Source of the DNA: Eremophila alpestris peregrina
Lineage: Eukaryota > Chordata > Aves > Passeriformes > Alaudidae
DNA: 64,000 bases
Direction of reading: 5' to 3'
NCBI GenBank assembly: GCA_009792885.1
Contig: WMCF01000012.1
Span: 13,291,641 to 13,355,640, forward strand
In this document: piece by piece, positions 27,701 through 39,405 of the stretch
Numbering within the stretch: position 1 is the first letter of the stretch
How the letters are laid out: the number at the start of each line of letters is the position of its first letter
Translations under genes and position numbers: made by a program
Notes under the pieces: generated by a model
Database searches by the model: none
The model's input: only the letters and a program-made list of their open reading frames with translations
What the model was told of the DNA's origin: nothing

Positions 27701-28878
27701 GAAAAGTGCTAGAAATCTACAACTTAAAAACAGTGACATACTAACTTTATTCAGCAGGGACAGCTCATGGTTTCCATTAAATCTCACAAAATCAAATTTA
27801 TTCCTGATTATTTTGAGGATGTTAAAATAACTTTCATTCAATTATAGTGAAACAATTTAACACACCTGTAATTGGTATCTTTGGATTTTCAGGTAGTTTT
27901 CCTGGGTCTGCTACTGAGGCTCTAAATAATGAAGCTATACAAAACAACGAGCAGAAGTAATAACCTAAAAAAATAAATAAGCATTTGTTAGTCTTTTTCA
28001 TATGCACAAAGTACACTATATCAAAAATACAGATGCTGAGAACTGAGTTGGAAAATACTCAGCCTTCTCATTCAATTCCAGATATATTTTGGTATTAAAT
28101 ATACAATATTTAATTCTCCCCAACAGAATGAAAAAAGTAGTAAACAGTTCTGATAGCACCAGCAGATGCTACTATGACTACACTACTGTTTTTAAGAAGT
28201 TCCTCCATTGTTTTAACACACAAGCACTGATCATACCACACCTCAAAGCCTCCTTTTGAAGGATATTACTTCAAGGTGCATCTTCACCTTGAGGTTTGTT
28301 CCAGCCATAATTCAAGCCTTTTCCCCAGCAAAGCTATCAGCAAAACTTGGATGAGCTAACCCATACAGGGACGTATGACTAAACTAATAAAACTTGGTTT
28401 GTTGCCAGCCATCAGTACTATTACACCAAATTCTGACAGGCACTTAGAGATGTGAAGCTGAAATCCTGTCAACAAGTTCTAAGTACAGGATCTGAAAGCC
28501 ACATTCAGGCTTTTCACCAGTTTCCACAAAAACAAGTTCTACAGTAACACCTGTGAAGTGTCTCAGCTTCTCATAACACAAAAATGTAGGACACATCCAC
28601 TACTTTTTATCTTACCTTTTGTCTTTACTTTTACCCTAGTTTTTATTTTCTGACAGGAATTTTATTTTATGTATGATAAGTAGAGACACTATTTTGTTAG
28701 CAGAAAGAAGTTAAAATTACTTACACAAAACTGCCACAACTGAAATATTTCCCTCTTCATAATGAGGAAAAAGGATGACCTTTGGAATGAAGATTGTATT
28801 GTACAGCCAAATGAAGATAATTAGGCCCATGCAGCACCAGCCCTGAGGGTCAACCACAAAGTGAACTCGTTGCCCCAT
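597..28878 (-). CDS. ZDHHC21: Palmitoyltransferase ZDHHC21, seven coding exons, complete CDS
   Basis: DHHC-type S-acyltransferase of Golgi and plasma membranes; the family moves palmitate to cysteines of signalling proteins such as Src-family kinases, eNOS and steroid receptors. Coding exons, 5' to 3': 28878-28725, 27964-27866, 25134-25023, 24004-23866, 15582-15466, 1262-1219, 729-597. They sum to 798 nt, i.e. 265 aa plus stop, the same length as the mammalian protein, and every junction keeps phase with GT donors and AG acceptors. Visible in the protein: two N-terminal membrane segments (about 15-35 and 43-63), the Cys-rich domain (about 89-126) with the catalytic DHHC at 117-120, a TTSIE stretch near 209-213 at the place of the family TTxE motif, and two more membrane segments (about 130-150 and 178-200). 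The start is the first ATG of the exon and opens the conserved N-terminus. Identity is very secure; exact ends were set by hand. Confidence 0.96.
730..1218 (-). other. ZDHHC21 intron between the 44-nt exon and the last exon
   Basis: Donor GTAAGT at 1218-1213, acceptor AG at 731-730. AT-rich with no recognisable repeat. Confidence 0.85.
1219..1262 (-). CDS. ZDHHC21: ZDHHC21 44-nt micro-exon
   Basis: Between acceptor ttaacag and donor GTAAGT, this exon encodes DTTSIEKMSNCCED plus two bases of a Met codon. It was found by looking for the missing peptide between two confident exons, and it restores both phase and the total length of 265 aa. Confidence 0.94.
2450..3220 (-). mobile_element. LTR-like retroelement remnant
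   Basis: On the minus strand a TATAAA (2800-2805) lies about 100 nt upstream of an AATAAA (2699-2704), followed by a strong hairpin: an 11-bp perfect inverted repeat at 2584-2594 and 2615-2625. GC and texture differ from the surrounding intron. This is the layout of an LTR U3-R-U5. I could not fix the ends or find a target duplication, and a solo LTR or a degraded LTR with some internal sequence (up to about 3430) are both possible. Confidence 0.4.
3413..3426. repeat. 14-bp perfect palindrome
   Basis: GGGTGTTAACACCC reads the same on both strands. It lies just beyond the LTR-like remnant and may belong to the same element. Confidence 0.5.
4278..4378. repeat. (CCTTT)n pentanucleotide microsatellite, about 20 units, cut by an assembly gap
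   Basis: Nearly perfect tandem CCTTT units (AAAGG on the other strand) run straight into N bases, so the true array length is unknown. Confidence 0.97.
4379..4528. other. Assembly gap, 150 N
   Basis: Exactly 150 ambiguous bases, which looks like an estimated or fixed-size gap placed where the pentanucleotide array could not be closed. Confidence 0.99.
7014..7054. repeat. 17-bp exact tandem duplication
   Basis: AGTGGTTATTTACTATT occurs at 7014-7030 and again at 7031-7047, followed by a partial third copy. Probably replication slippage. Confidence 0.9.
9959..10035. repeat. GTT/T-rich low-complexity tract
   Basis: Runs of T interrupted by G and GTTT units within the ZDHHC21 intron. The opposite strand is A/C-rich. 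Confidence 0.7.
15129..15185. repeat. A/C-rich low-complexity tract
   Basis: Runs of A interrupted by CC and C, inside the ZDHHC21 intron. Confidence 0.7.
15466..15582 (-). CDS. ZDHHC21: ZDHHC21 exon for the third loop and fourth membrane segment
   Basis: Acceptor ttgttctag ends at 15583 and donor GTAAGT starts at 15465. The exon is exactly 39 codons, phase 0 at both ends, starting DVFVFRHELAL and ending YTQLMGIFT. Confidence 0.95.
16776..17140 (-). mobile_element. CR1 LINE fragment, 3' end
   Basis: Read on the plus strand it starts with the ATAGGATCA / GAATCAT type terminal repeats and GGAAAGGACCTTAAAGATCA, the complement of the typical avian CR1 3' end, and continues through the 3' end of ORF2. 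CR1 is a non-LTR retrotransposon; copies are 5'-truncated and inactive. Confidence 0.9.
17150..18425 (-). mobile_element. CR1 LINE, longer 5'-truncated copy with ORF2 C-terminal remnant
   Basis: A second terminal CR1 motif (AGAATCATTAGGGTTGAAAG) begins directly after the previous copy. On the minus strand, 17757-17347 reads the C-terminal part of the CR1 reverse-transcriptase ORF (ILGCTGESVASR, LILPLSSALVRPQLE, FWAPQHKRDKE). Other frames over the same stretch, up to 194 codons, are shadows. The upstream part extends to about 18425. It is the same subfamily as the copy at 54333, to which it is very similar. Confidence 0.9.
23866..24004 (-). CDS. ZDHHC21: ZDHHC21 exon after the DHHC motif
   Basis: Acceptor tctctgcag ends at 24005 and donor GTAAGA starts at 23865. 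The first base completes the Trp codon after DHHCP; then INNCVGEDNHWLF, the conserved end of the Cys-rich domain, and the third membrane segment ending LPLKKKNW. 139 nt. Confidence 0.96.
24005..25022 (-). other. ZDHHC21 intron (1.0 kb)
   Basis: Donor GTAAAA, acceptor CAG. No recognisable repeat or exon. Confidence 0.8.
25023..25134 (-). CDS. ZDHHC21: ZDHHC21 catalytic DHHC exon
   Basis: Acceptor ttttcacccag, donor TG|GTAAAA. The exon encodes WELCNKCNMMRPKR, the Cys/His zinc ligands and the catalytic DHHC at residues 117-120. It gave the first identification of the gene. Confidence 0.97.
25135..27865 (-). other. ZDHHC21 intron (2.7 kb)
   Basis: AT-rich; no exon or recognisable element seen. 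Confidence 0.75.
27866..27964 (-). CDS. ZDHHC21: ZDHHC21 second coding exon
   Basis: Acceptor ttttttag ends at 27965, donor GTGTGT starts at 27865. It encodes the second membrane segment and the loop ASVADPGKLPENPKIPIT with the DPG motif typical of DHHC enzymes. 99 nt. Confidence 0.95.
27965..28724 (-). other. ZDHHC21 intron (0.76 kb)
   Basis: Donor GTAAGT at 28724. No element seen. Confidence 0.8.
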
Positions 28879-28923
28879 TGAACACAAACAGGTAATAAAT
28901 TTTCACAAACCAGGAAGATAATC
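28725..28923 (-). CDS. ZDHHC21: ZDHHC21 first coding exon with 45 nt of 5' UTR
   Basis: Acceptor tctctctttag ends at 28924; ATG at 28878-28876 opens MGQRVHFVVDPQGWCCMG, and the exon ends at a GTAAGT donor. The coding part is 154 nt and contains the first membrane segment. Confidence 0.94.
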
Positions 28924-31900
28924 CTAAAGAGAGAAATAAAAAATATTTTTAAAAAAGAGACTAAATTAACTAGTATATTGCAGCCTATAGGGTTCATATA
29001 TTCAAATTCATACACTCAAGTAAGAAAGAAAAAAACCTGTCAGCTGTTGATTTAAGGAATTACACAAAAACTTACAAACATTTCACATGCATTTTTCAAG
29101 CACCAGGTAGCAAAACATTTTATTATTTCATTCATTAGTTATATCTGGCTAAACAATAACATTTATCACCAAGATAAATGAGAAAACTACCTGGGAAAAT
29201 TATTAAGTAATAGGTAAGGCAGCAACTGCCAGTCAGGTGGCAGCAGCAAAGAAAACTCTTCCATCAAAATAAAAAGATTGCTAAGCAAATAAGAAATATA
29301 GGGGATTATTTAGGTTCCACTAAGATTAATCCCATCTATCTATTACAGTCTCCTCCTATATTTCATGGTTGTCTCCTCAAAGCTTTTATGCTAAAATAGT
29401 CAAAAGTTTCACTAATAATTCAGGGCTTCCTTGCTTAAAAAACCTCCTTCATGACATTAAGAGCAAACCAAGGGAGAAAGGAGTCATTGCCCTGACATCT
29501 TCCACATAGATTAATAAAAATATCACACAATAGAACATTTTCTATCAACCACATTTATATCATCAATGTTTCCATTATTACATTTTAGTGGGCTGGGTTT
29601 CTTTTGGTTTTAGACCAAAGAAACATCACCAAGTCCTACAATGTGAACTTCTGAGCTTCATAAACCAAACTCCGTAGCACTAAGTCCTAACCACTGCTCA
29701 GCACAGCTATTGGGGGACGGGGATTACTACTGTTTTTTTGTTTTTTTTGTTTTTTATCAGACTACCTTCATACACATATTTTATTATTGCAATACACACA
29801 TAAATCTTAATCTACTCTTACCCATTAGTTTCCCCAATTTCTGGGTTTCAGGAATCTTGCCCATTTCTGATGCATTTTTTTCCATTCCTTTCAGCTTCTT
29901 CTTGCATTGAAATTTTGTTTATCAAATATCTCTGTTTCCAGGGCTTTTGCTTACTTGTTTCGTGTTTGACTGTCCTCAATTGCATTCAAAATTTCTTTAT
30001 TTAATCTTATTCACAAATTTCATTAATGTGTTTTCTTCTTTTTTTAGATGTCTTATCAAAATCAGACCCAAACAAGCTGTTCTTTTTCCACACTCCTCCT
30101 TTGCATTATTTATCATAACCTTTGTTTGCTATCATCTAATGTATCAGCATTCCCATTCAAGTACAGCAGAGCAATAAATGTTTATTTTTATCCTAAAAAT
30201 ACTGAATTTGGCTTTTAAAACCATATTGTATATTGAATAAAGCTGCTGTGCTGTTAAAACTTGTTCTTAAGTTCATAAAAATCATAAAACCTATTTAGGC
30301 CTATAATCTCTCAGTATCTAGCACACATGCACTACTGGCATGCACATGCACAGTATCAATACACTACACACTTATGTACAGACCCTAGACATAAAATGGT
30401 GTGGTATTATATCACTGAATCTGCCAGTTCTTAATGTGTCTCTATTGTAAGCTAGCTGTGGCAACCAGCAGGTTTAGAGTTAAAAAAAAAAATTTATATA
30501 CTTCTAAGCATGAAGTATTCACAAAGTCCTTCAGTGACTTACTTTTGCCTGCACAACCATGTTCAATTTTATAATTACAAAACAAAAACAAACATCAGCC
30601 ACCCTCAAAACCATACCTTGGATGGCAAATTCCACAATTGAGCCAGAACTATGCAAATATGGGCCTCACTCTCAAGACAAGGCAATTTTTCATCTGTCTT
30701 CTGTATCTTCTGAAAGAGACAGAAAATAGTGTGATACACAAACAACCATTATCACTTGTTTGAAAGGCAGCATATAACAGGCTACCTTGTATTCTGTTTT
30801 TCAAACCCCACCTTTCTGAGTAGAGCTGTCTCCAAACTGACACATTAATTCCAACTACCATTCCTCAAATCTCAGTTCTAGGCCATTTCATAATTTTAAT
30901 ATATATTTAAAAGGATGCAAGGTTTCAGAGAAAGGTCACTGTAAAACTGCACTACTGCCAATGTATTTCAGTTACACACATTTTCTTCCTGTCTACTATA
31001 ATGCTAAATTAAGTTTTATATTTTTCATTATACTTCATCAGCAATAGCAAATAAATTCTGTTAATATATTGACTTACTCTGGCAAAGTGAGTTTTTTCCC
31101 CTCTTTCTCTTGGTTTATGTACCATGCATAAATATATAAAGTGTGAGGAATAAAGAAAAACTAAGAGGTTCAAAATCTGATAGCTAGGAAGAAAGCACTA
31201 GATTAAAATTTAAGTCACAAAGTGAATTCATTACTCCTTCAAATACAATGGCAAAAAAAAAAAGGAAACATCTGATATAATTTTGTTATTCAAAATTCAT
31301 AATTTCTGATCCAAGAAATTACAATTTGCAAAGAAAAAAAACTCTATGAGAAGGTTTACAGCAAATAAACTGAGAGAAACAATTAAGTGATTTATAACTG
31401 CATACACTCTGTATGAATACAAGCAACAAAATTCTCCAAGCAAAGCAATTTTTCAATGAAATAATTTAAGAGAAAATACAGAGCATTAATATAAGAGGTT
31501 TTGTGGTGTTCTTGCACCCTCATTTATAGCTATTTCTTCTAAATAAACAACTCAAATACAAATCATTTGAAAGCCAACAGCAGCTCTGCCTATCAAAAGC
31601 TTGAGCTGTACCAAAATATGAGCGAGTCTTTCCTACATGATCGGCAAATGTTCTTGCCCTTCCAAAAAATACTTTTATTACAGGATGCCTGGACAGCAAT
31701 TTTTCCTAACCATTTTCTTTCTGCCCAGTTCCATCAATGGTATCATAAACTCAGTATTTTCACTACAATCACCTGCAATATGACTCTTCGTGTGACATCC
31801 ATGGAATAATGAGACCACAGAATGAGTCAGGCAGGCAGAACATCAATTCCAAGAAAAGAGACAGCTTCGTGCTAACCAGAAATATTAACATGGAACACAA

Positions 31901-33440
31901 ATTGCTTTAACAGACTCATTTAAATGCAACCCTAGAAAAATTAAAAGTATACAATTTATCAAGACTGTCCCAAAACATACTTAGAAAACTGTATTTCATA
32001 AATACATCCAACATGAGCAGTACTCAGTTTCTCACCCCAGGAAGCACAACATTCAGCTCTGGGGACATCCTGTTTCTTGCACATTCATAGGTGTTGCACT
32101 GATACACAACTAGAAACTGTACTTTGCTTTAGCCCTGCTCATTAAGAAAAGTATGACTTCTGAAATCTGACTTGTAGAACTTTTTTCACAAATTCTTGAA
32201 CAAGTGCAGAACAGCAGATATCAGTAACTTATTGTATTATTCACTGTGAAAAACGATTTTAAGACCACACACAAACTGAACAATACTATGCTCTATAATA
32301 CACATTTAGAGAGAGGAAAAAACACCACTTTCTAAAAATTCTGTATCCTAAGCAAGTCAGAAAAGGGAACAGAGAGTAGAAACACAAGAGAGCCACACTT
32401 CTCAAAATATTTGTGATAGCTAAGGCAAGACAGCAACAATCAACAGCTTCCCCCAGTTTCTGGATCCAGCTGCACTTTTACACCAGTGGCCTTCCTGAAA
32501 TCTGAAGAATTACTGCCAAAGCCTCCTGATACAAAAACTAAAAATACACTTCAACAGGAAAAAACAAAGTGGACTTGAAACAATCAACCCAACTTCTTTC
32601 ACAAACTAGATTTTAAAGAAGTCACGTCATGTTATCTAGTGTCAGAATAGAATTGTTTAAGCTTTTTGCAACTCTTCTGTTTAACAAAACAGAACAGGTA
32701 TCTGAACAGTCAATAACATAAGCAACAGCATATTTTTGCTATGACACACCTGGCATTTCTGGTGTTTATACAATGGATGGTTGCAGTAGAGACCTTGGCA
32801 CAATGCAGTTGTTAGGTGGCTGTTGACTGGTTTGTTGAGGTAGGCAAGACATTCCGACCCAGTTACTTTTCATTGATACGATCTAGCAAAGCATCTGTAA
32901 ACATCTACTATATTTATGAAAAATGTCACTAGGACTTGGAGAGGCATGTGGCTTGATAGTAACATATGCACATCCTACCCTCCTTATCACAAGGGATGAA
33001 AACCATCTTCACCTACTGCCGACCAAACAGACACTTGCAGACAGATAATGTACGTTACTTTAAGAACATTACTGTTTGGATCATCAGTCTGAGGGGAACG
33101 AAGACCTGTTATTTCATTTGAGTAACTACTGGAGCTGGGAAATGAAAGTGTGAAACCAAGGGAGGTCAGAGCCATTTCATTTCCTTGTGTCGCGCTGCTG
33201 GGACACACAGCCAATCAAAACCATGTGCCTCTCCTACTACCACCTCAGTGCCAGCAAACACCCTCCTCCTCCTCCTCCTTTACAGGGCAACCGCACCCCG
33301 GAGCTGCGTGCAAGCGACAGCAGCATTTCCTTATTTCACAGCTGGGGAGATACCCCAGATACCCGGCAAGTGTGCCCAGGGTTTCCCAGCACGCAGCGCC
33401 CAGCTCCCTGCACAGACACCAGCAATGCGGGACGGGAGAT
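28924..33440 (-). other. ZDHHC21 5' non-coding intron region
   Basis: Between the first coding exon and the CpG island. Untranslated exons may be here, but without transcripts I cannot place them. Contents are AT-rich with a T-run tract near 29738-29756; no repeat family recognised. Confidence 0.5.
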
Positions 33441-33960
33441 GCAAGGATGGAGAGAGCCCGCCCGCCCACCGCGGCGGTGCCGTGCCCGAGGAGGTGCCGC
33501 CGCCGCTCCACCGCCCCCCCGCCCAGCCCGGCCCAGCCCAGCCCGGCCCGGCCCGGCCCGGCCCAGCCCGGCCCGTTCCTGCCCGGTCCCGCTCCCGGCG
33601 CCGCTCCCGGGCAGCGGGGGTCGCGCGCGCCGCCCCCGCCCGGGCACGCTCCTGAACCAACCGTGGGCTTCCGCCGCTCCAGCCGCGCGTGCGCGCTCCG
33701 GGCGCCCCGGCGGGCGGGACCGCGCCTCGGAGGGACGGAGGGAGGGACGGAGCGGAGGCAGAGCCGCCTTTGGAGCCCGCCCGGGCCGACCCTGCCGCCC
33801 CTCACGGCCGCGGGCACGGCGGGGCTTTGTGGCTCGCCTCCTGCGCGGGCGGAGGAGCCGCTCTGGAGGGGCGGTGTGCGCTGCCCGGTGGGAAACCGTG
33901 TGGACGATCAGCCGCTTTTCCCCAGGGCTGGAGCTCGCTGGCAGTGGCCCCGAGCACAGA
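33440..33960 (-). promoter_or_regulatory. CpG island, probable ZDHHC21 promoter and first exon
   Basis: About 520 bases very rich in G+C and CpG inside AT-rich surroundings, at the 5' side of the minus-strand gene ZDHHC21. No TATA box is evident, as is usual for CpG-island promoters. The long open frames on both strands here (up to 290 codons) follow from base composition. The exact start site and first donor cannot be set from sequence alone; transcription could be bidirectional. Confidence 0.75.
33521..33575. repeat. (GCCCR)n pentanucleotide-like repeat in the CpG island
   Basis: Tandem GCCCAG/GCCCGG units, about eleven, within the island; likely unstable and difficult to sequence. Confidence 0.85.
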
Positions 33961-35502
33961 CTGCAGTCAGTATGAGCCCTTCTCCGTACCCTATGTTTGC
34001 AGCGTCCCTTTGTAATCCCTGACAAAAATGAGTGCTGCAGGCGAGGCTTCTGCCTCAGTCTACAGGCAGGAGAATGTGGCAGCTGCACCCGCTAGGCCTC
34101 ATAGCTTGAAGTTATATTAACTCACACTAGCTTCCTTAAGAGATACTTGCTTTACCTTATATATCACCACAATAAGTGAAAGGCCCCAGCTCACTGAAAG
34201 GAGGAGGACAACCCCCACCTTGCAGATAAGGACCTTTTGTCTTCTGTCTTGTTTCAGAATGCTAAAGCCGCCCATGAAGAAGAAAAATGTCTCTGGGCTA
34301 CGAAGATACCACCAGAACCCCAGTTCTTTCAACACCTCTGGCAAAACCCTGCTCTTGTCTGATATTGTAGGTAGCTGTAGCAAGACCAGCTCCAGGGAGA
34401 TCTAAATCAAGGAAGAATCAGCTCTATGGTGACACCATGTTGAATATGAACGTATGAAAGGCGTAAGAGCCGTTTGTTAAACACATTCAGTGTGTCCTGA
34501 TTTGAATGGGACGCTTCATGCTCATGAATGAAAAATTACTCTTGTAATTCTGTACTTTGCATCCTGGCCTCTCTCCTCAATCAGCACAGACCAGTTGCAG
34601 CATTTTTATGACATTCAGATTGCCTGTTGTGCTGTGCCCCTTGCTCATATAGGACCCTTACCTGGACAGAAGCCATTCTTCATTTTAAGAAGATAATTCA
34701 GACCCACGAGGGATTAGCTGTGGCTAGGAGCCACAGACAGCTTGTAACAGGCAAAATTATCTGTGTTCCCAGCTGGGAATCATGCCTTGAGCACCCATTG
34801 CTGATGAACATATATGATCTTTTGGCTACCTAAAGGTACCCCATCTGTCTGAGTGGCATAGTTCCCACTGTAAATTGATGGGCTCTTACCCTGGAGCGTT
34901 TTTCCTTCACAATGATGGATGAAATGGATGAAGAGTAATGTTGTGAACACTACCAATGCAGAAAACTCGTATTTATTACTGATCATATTCTTCCTAAAAC
35001 CTATGATGACATGATTATTCTGGGGAAAAAAAAAAATATATATATATATAGTCAGGTTAGTGTTTAGGTAGTTTTCAAGTTTTTGTCAAGATTTTGGACC
35101 TTGTCCTGGTTTGTATGTCCACTGGCTTCTATTACACAGGCAATTGTTAACATTTCAACCTAAAGTTGCTCTAACCTGAATATAGATATTTGTAACAGAA
35201 ACTGGAGGTTGTCTAAAAGGAGAAAGACGTTCCAGGTAAATCAGAGAAGATCAGTTCTTTTGGAACAGTCTATATGTGTCAGTAGAAGCAGGTAACACTG
35301 AAAATAATAGATGTATTAATTGGACTGTTAATATGTCTACGAAGAGGAAAAGAATAACTGAAAAGTTGGTTTAATATAAATATTTATAAAAAATAAAAAC
35401 CAGCCTCTGGCTCTATTCCAATGTAAATTTCATATGTATGTTTATGTCTATGTGTAAAAGACCTAATAAGCTGTGAAAACTTTTCACTGATTTGAAGATT
35501 AA

Positions 35503-35538
35503 ATTTTGATTTTGAAATTAATTTTGATTTTGAAATTA
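35503..35538. repeat. 18-bp exact tandem duplication
   Basis: ATTTTGATTTTGAAATTA occurs twice head to tail, with partial units on both sides. Confidence 0.9.
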
Positions 35539-35970
35539 AATTTTGAAAACCCAAAACAATCAAGAAATTTAAAGGAAACCATGGACTTGGGAAGTAAAAA
35601 AAAGTATAATAGTACAGTCAATGAAGGTTTCATGTAGAATGAAAGAGAGTCAGTAATATTATCTTCCATTTGAATACCAAGCGTTTGCATTTCTGCAGGG
35701 GTATGCTGATAACAGCCAGTCTTTATACTTGTAGTCCTGCCAGACAGGTTGTATTTTTTTCTGTTCAGGAATGTGGAGAAAACATAGGTGTGGAACAAGG
35801 GCAGTGGTCTTTTCTGGCTTAGTCATAGCTCAGCATTCCCCTTTTGTTAATGCTTTTTTTTTTTTTTGACAAAGCAGGAGGAAAAGCAGGCAGTTGTGTA
35901 CTGGACGTCCCAACTGAAAAGTCTTGGCATAGAGATATTACCTGCCTCTTCTGCCAGAATATCAAATTGA

Positions 35971-36007
35971 GATAGATAGATAGACAGATAGATAAATAGA
36001 TGATATA

Positions 36008-36050
<43 letters not shown>

Positions 36051-36056
36051 GTAGAT
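35971..36056. repeat. Compound GATA/GACA microsatellite
   Basis: GATA units with a few interruptions pass into a GACA run (about seven units), then GTAGAT. Confidence 0.95.
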
Positions 36057-37335
36057 AATGAGTCTTTGTGTTGAATTCCATTCTGTGTGAAAAAACATAT
36101 ACCTATGGGAGTACTAGCTATGCATAATATGGACTTTACATAAAATCCAATATGGATGTATTACAGAAAGATCATTAGAAGTCTGCAAAATTATTCACCT
36201 TCTTCAGTGCTGAATATTGCACAACGGCATAGAATTCCTCTTGGATTTCCTGATGTCTGTGTTGTGTTGTTGTTGCTGTTTATAAATTACCACAGGAGCC
36301 ACCAGCTGTCATCCTATAAACTTTATTGGCACTCTGTAAATATTAAATCAGCCTGCTAAAATCAAGCCATGTGCAGTAACAGCTGAGGCTCTGTTATGGC
36401 GAACACATGCAAGAGAGGGGTGTGCACTGTGATTCCCACAATTCTTACAGCTGACAAGCCCCTTGCTTCTTGAGACTGTTTTCCAGGATTCATTTTTAGC
36501 CCAACTGTGCCCGCTGACCCACATGCAGAAGGCACATTGTTTGTGCACAGATACATACTGAGCAGAGAAGTCAGCATTCTCAGCAGTGCTCAGTTTCTTG
36601 GGTCCTTCTAAAATTTGTTCCTCACTTTCATGTAAACCCTGGTGACATACATAAAAGACACTTTTAAAGTCTAGAATGGGAGCAGAATTCTTGATGTCAT
36701 GACGATGCGCATCAGGGAGAAAAAAGTCTGTGTCAATGAAACAGCTTGCTGAAGCAAAACCTGTTGTTACCCACAAGTTGTGTCTGTCACAATGTGACAT
36801 ATTGAGGATGAGGCTTAGGTGTTAAAGGAAAATGTGTCTCAGGCTCCATTTTCTCTCATACTTAATAGCCATAAAAATCAAATACATGGTATGTTTTCTA
36901 ATCTCCCTGTCTCAACAGCAGACATGGTGAAATCTCCTGATCTTGCAGCCCAGATAGATTAAGCAGGGTAACTTCAGTGGTGTGAGGAGTTCTTCTCAGA
37001 TAGTGTCCAGCTGCAGATCTCCTAGTATTAGTTCTTCTAGTGCCTCACTTCCTCCAAGAGTTGCTGTCTAAAGACCAGGCAGGGCAACAGACTGCTTGAA
37101 TATTCCACATCCATGCAGTGTGAGGTGAGTTTGAACATGCTTCAGCAAATACCGCCTTGTTCAAAAGGCAGCTGAGGTATGTGACTGCTCAGTTTGAACA
37201 TCCTGACTGTGGGCTACAACCATCAGCAGAATGTCAGATTAAATGACTGGTAAAAGCAGCAGTTAAATCAGGAAAAATGAAAATGCCTTAGAAAAGCCCT
37301 CAAGACAAAACCCTCAAGAGCCCTGACTTCTGTTT

Positions 37336-37450
37336 TTATTGTTATTAGTTTTTTATTATTGTTGTAATTGTATTTTTAATGATTATTCTTGTTGTTATTA
37401 TCATTACCATTATCATTATAAATTAATAGTATTACTAGTAGCAGTAGTAG
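37336..37450. repeat. Imperfect (ATT/GTT)n tract
   Basis: TTATT, GTT, ATC and AGT trinucleotide-like units in an old, interrupted array. Confidence 0.7.
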
Positions 37451-37869
37451 TATTTAGCTTCTGGTTAATTTTTTTATTTTCAAGTGAAAATGCAGTTTGG
37501 TGATACCATGGAGCCTGAGGCACTGTAAACAGAACAATTTTATTCTCAGTGAAGATAATTACCCTTTTATCAATATTCTTGCAATAGGGCCAGCTACAGA
37601 ATCTTTTAATCCCCATTCGTTCTCACCTGAGCAAGAGGAGTGTGCACAGCTGTCAGGGAATGATTTCAGGTGAGCTGAAGGTGGTGGTTGCATGCCAGAT
37701 ATTCAAGGAGTTAGGTTTAGCACAACAGAAAATGCAAAATATTTATAATTCATTACCAGTGTTTCTTGTTTCTACTGGTAAACTGATGGAGGACCCAAAG
37801 TAGCCGCAGCTCCACAACTCTTAAAAATGCACCATCTGGCACAGCACATACTTCTGGGTACATTGCACA

Positions 37870-39405
37870 GGATCTGCTGCTCCAGACGGATCCTTACAAA
37901 TCTGTGGAATGGGATTCATCTGAGAATCCTCCAAGAGCTGACTGATGCCATTGCAAAGCCTCTCTCAATGATTTTGAGTAGTCTTGGGAATCCAGAGCAG
38001 TCCCAGCTGACTGGAAGCTGGAGAACATTGGGTAGTTTTTAAGGAGGGCAAGACAAAGAACTTGTCTTGCAGAAGACAGAAACTGCAGGGTCCTGTCAGT
38101 CTCATTTTGGTGCCTGATAAAGTTATGGTGGTTTTAGTGAGAGATATTAAAAAACACCTGAAGGACAACACAGTCATTGGTCACAGGCAGCATTGCTTCA
38201 TGAGGAGACAGTCTTGCTTATCAAACCTGATTTCCTTTTAGGATAAGGTAACATATCCAATTAAGGAGAGACAGTTGATGTAATCTTTTTAGGCTTCAGC
38301 AAAGCTTTTGATGCTGTCTCTCACAGGATCCTTCTGGACAGAATGTGCAGCCACAGCTGGGTACACACATCATGTGATGGGTGAGCAAGTGGCTCATGGG
38401 TCAGGCACAAGGGGTTACAGTGAACGGGGTGACAGCAGACTGGGGACCTGTCACTGGTGGGATTCTGCAGGGCTCCATCCTCGTCCCTGAGCTCTTCAGC
38501 ATCTTCATAAATTACTTGGATGCAAGGTTGGAAGGGATACTATGCAAGTTCCCAGGTGATACAAAACTGGGAGGAGTTGATGCCCTTGAAGGCAGGAGGC
38601 CCTTGACAAACCAGGGGTCTGGTTGATCACCAACCATATGAAGTTCAACAAGAGAAAATACCAGATTCTGCACCAGGGGTGGGACAACCCTGGATGTATG
38701 GACAGACTGAGGAATGAGATGCTGGAAAGCAGTGCCATGGAAAGGGACCTGGGGGTCCTGATTGATGGCAAGTAGAACAGGAGTCAGCAGTGCCCTGGCA
38801 GCCAGGAGGGCCAACCCTTTCCTGGGGACATCAGGCCCAGTATGAGCAGCTGGGCAAGGGAGGGGAATGTCCTGCCCTGCTCTGAGCTGGGGCAGCCTCA
38901 CCTCCAGTGCTGGGGGCAGTTTTGGTCACTTCAATATGACAAAGATACTAAGCTGATAGCATCCAAAGAAAGCTAGTGAAGATGGTGAAGGGTCTTGAGG
39001 GGAAGGAGCCCTTATGAGAAGCAGCTGACTTCACTTGTCTGTTCAACCTGACAGAGGAGACTGACGGGAGACCTCATTTTGGATGACAAATTCCTTGTGA
39101 AGGAAAGGGTGGCGTAGACACTCATCTCTGTGGTGACCAGTGACAGGACCCAAGGGAATGGCCTGATGCTGTGTAAGGGGAGGTTGAGGTTGGATATTTG
39201 GAAAAGTTTCTTGCCCCAAGCGTGGTTGGGCACTGGAACAGCTCCCCAGGGAAGTGGTCACAGCACCAGCCTGACAGTTCAAGAAGTGTTTGGACAACAC
39301 TCTCAGGCACATGACTCTTGGGGCTGTCCTGTGCAGGGTCAGGAGTTGGACTCAATGATCCTTGGGCTTCCCCTCCAACTCAGCATGTGAGGATTCCAGA
39401 CATGA
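37870..39405 (+). mobile_element. CR1 LINE, plus-strand copy
   Basis: Carries degraded CR1 ORF2 reverse-transcriptase sequence in several frames (for example the stretch before 38340 reading FSKAFDAVSHRI-like residues, and GILQGSILVPELFSIFINYLD at 38450-38520). It ends near 39380 with the GGGCTTCCCCTCCAACTCAG type CR1 3' end. Many frameshifts; inactive. Confidence 0.88.

Larger units (their letters stand above)
33961..37870. other. Intergenic region with microsatellites, no gene seen
   Basis: Holds an A/TA run at 35027-35051, an 18-bp tandem duplication at 35503-35538, a GATA/GACA array at 35971-36056 and a T/A/G trinucleotide-like tract at 37336-37450. A 150-codon minus-strand open frame at 36348-36800 is within chance expectation. 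Confidence 0.6.

Noticed and set aside
33150..34088. Long open frames on both strands (up to 290 codons)
   Set aside because: They overlap each other in a CpG island with Pro/Arg/Gly/Ala-rich low-complexity translation; open by base composition, with no domain.
36348..36800. 150-codon minus-strand open frame
   Set aside because: About this many such frames are expected by chance in 64 kb; no domain, no splice context, no start context.
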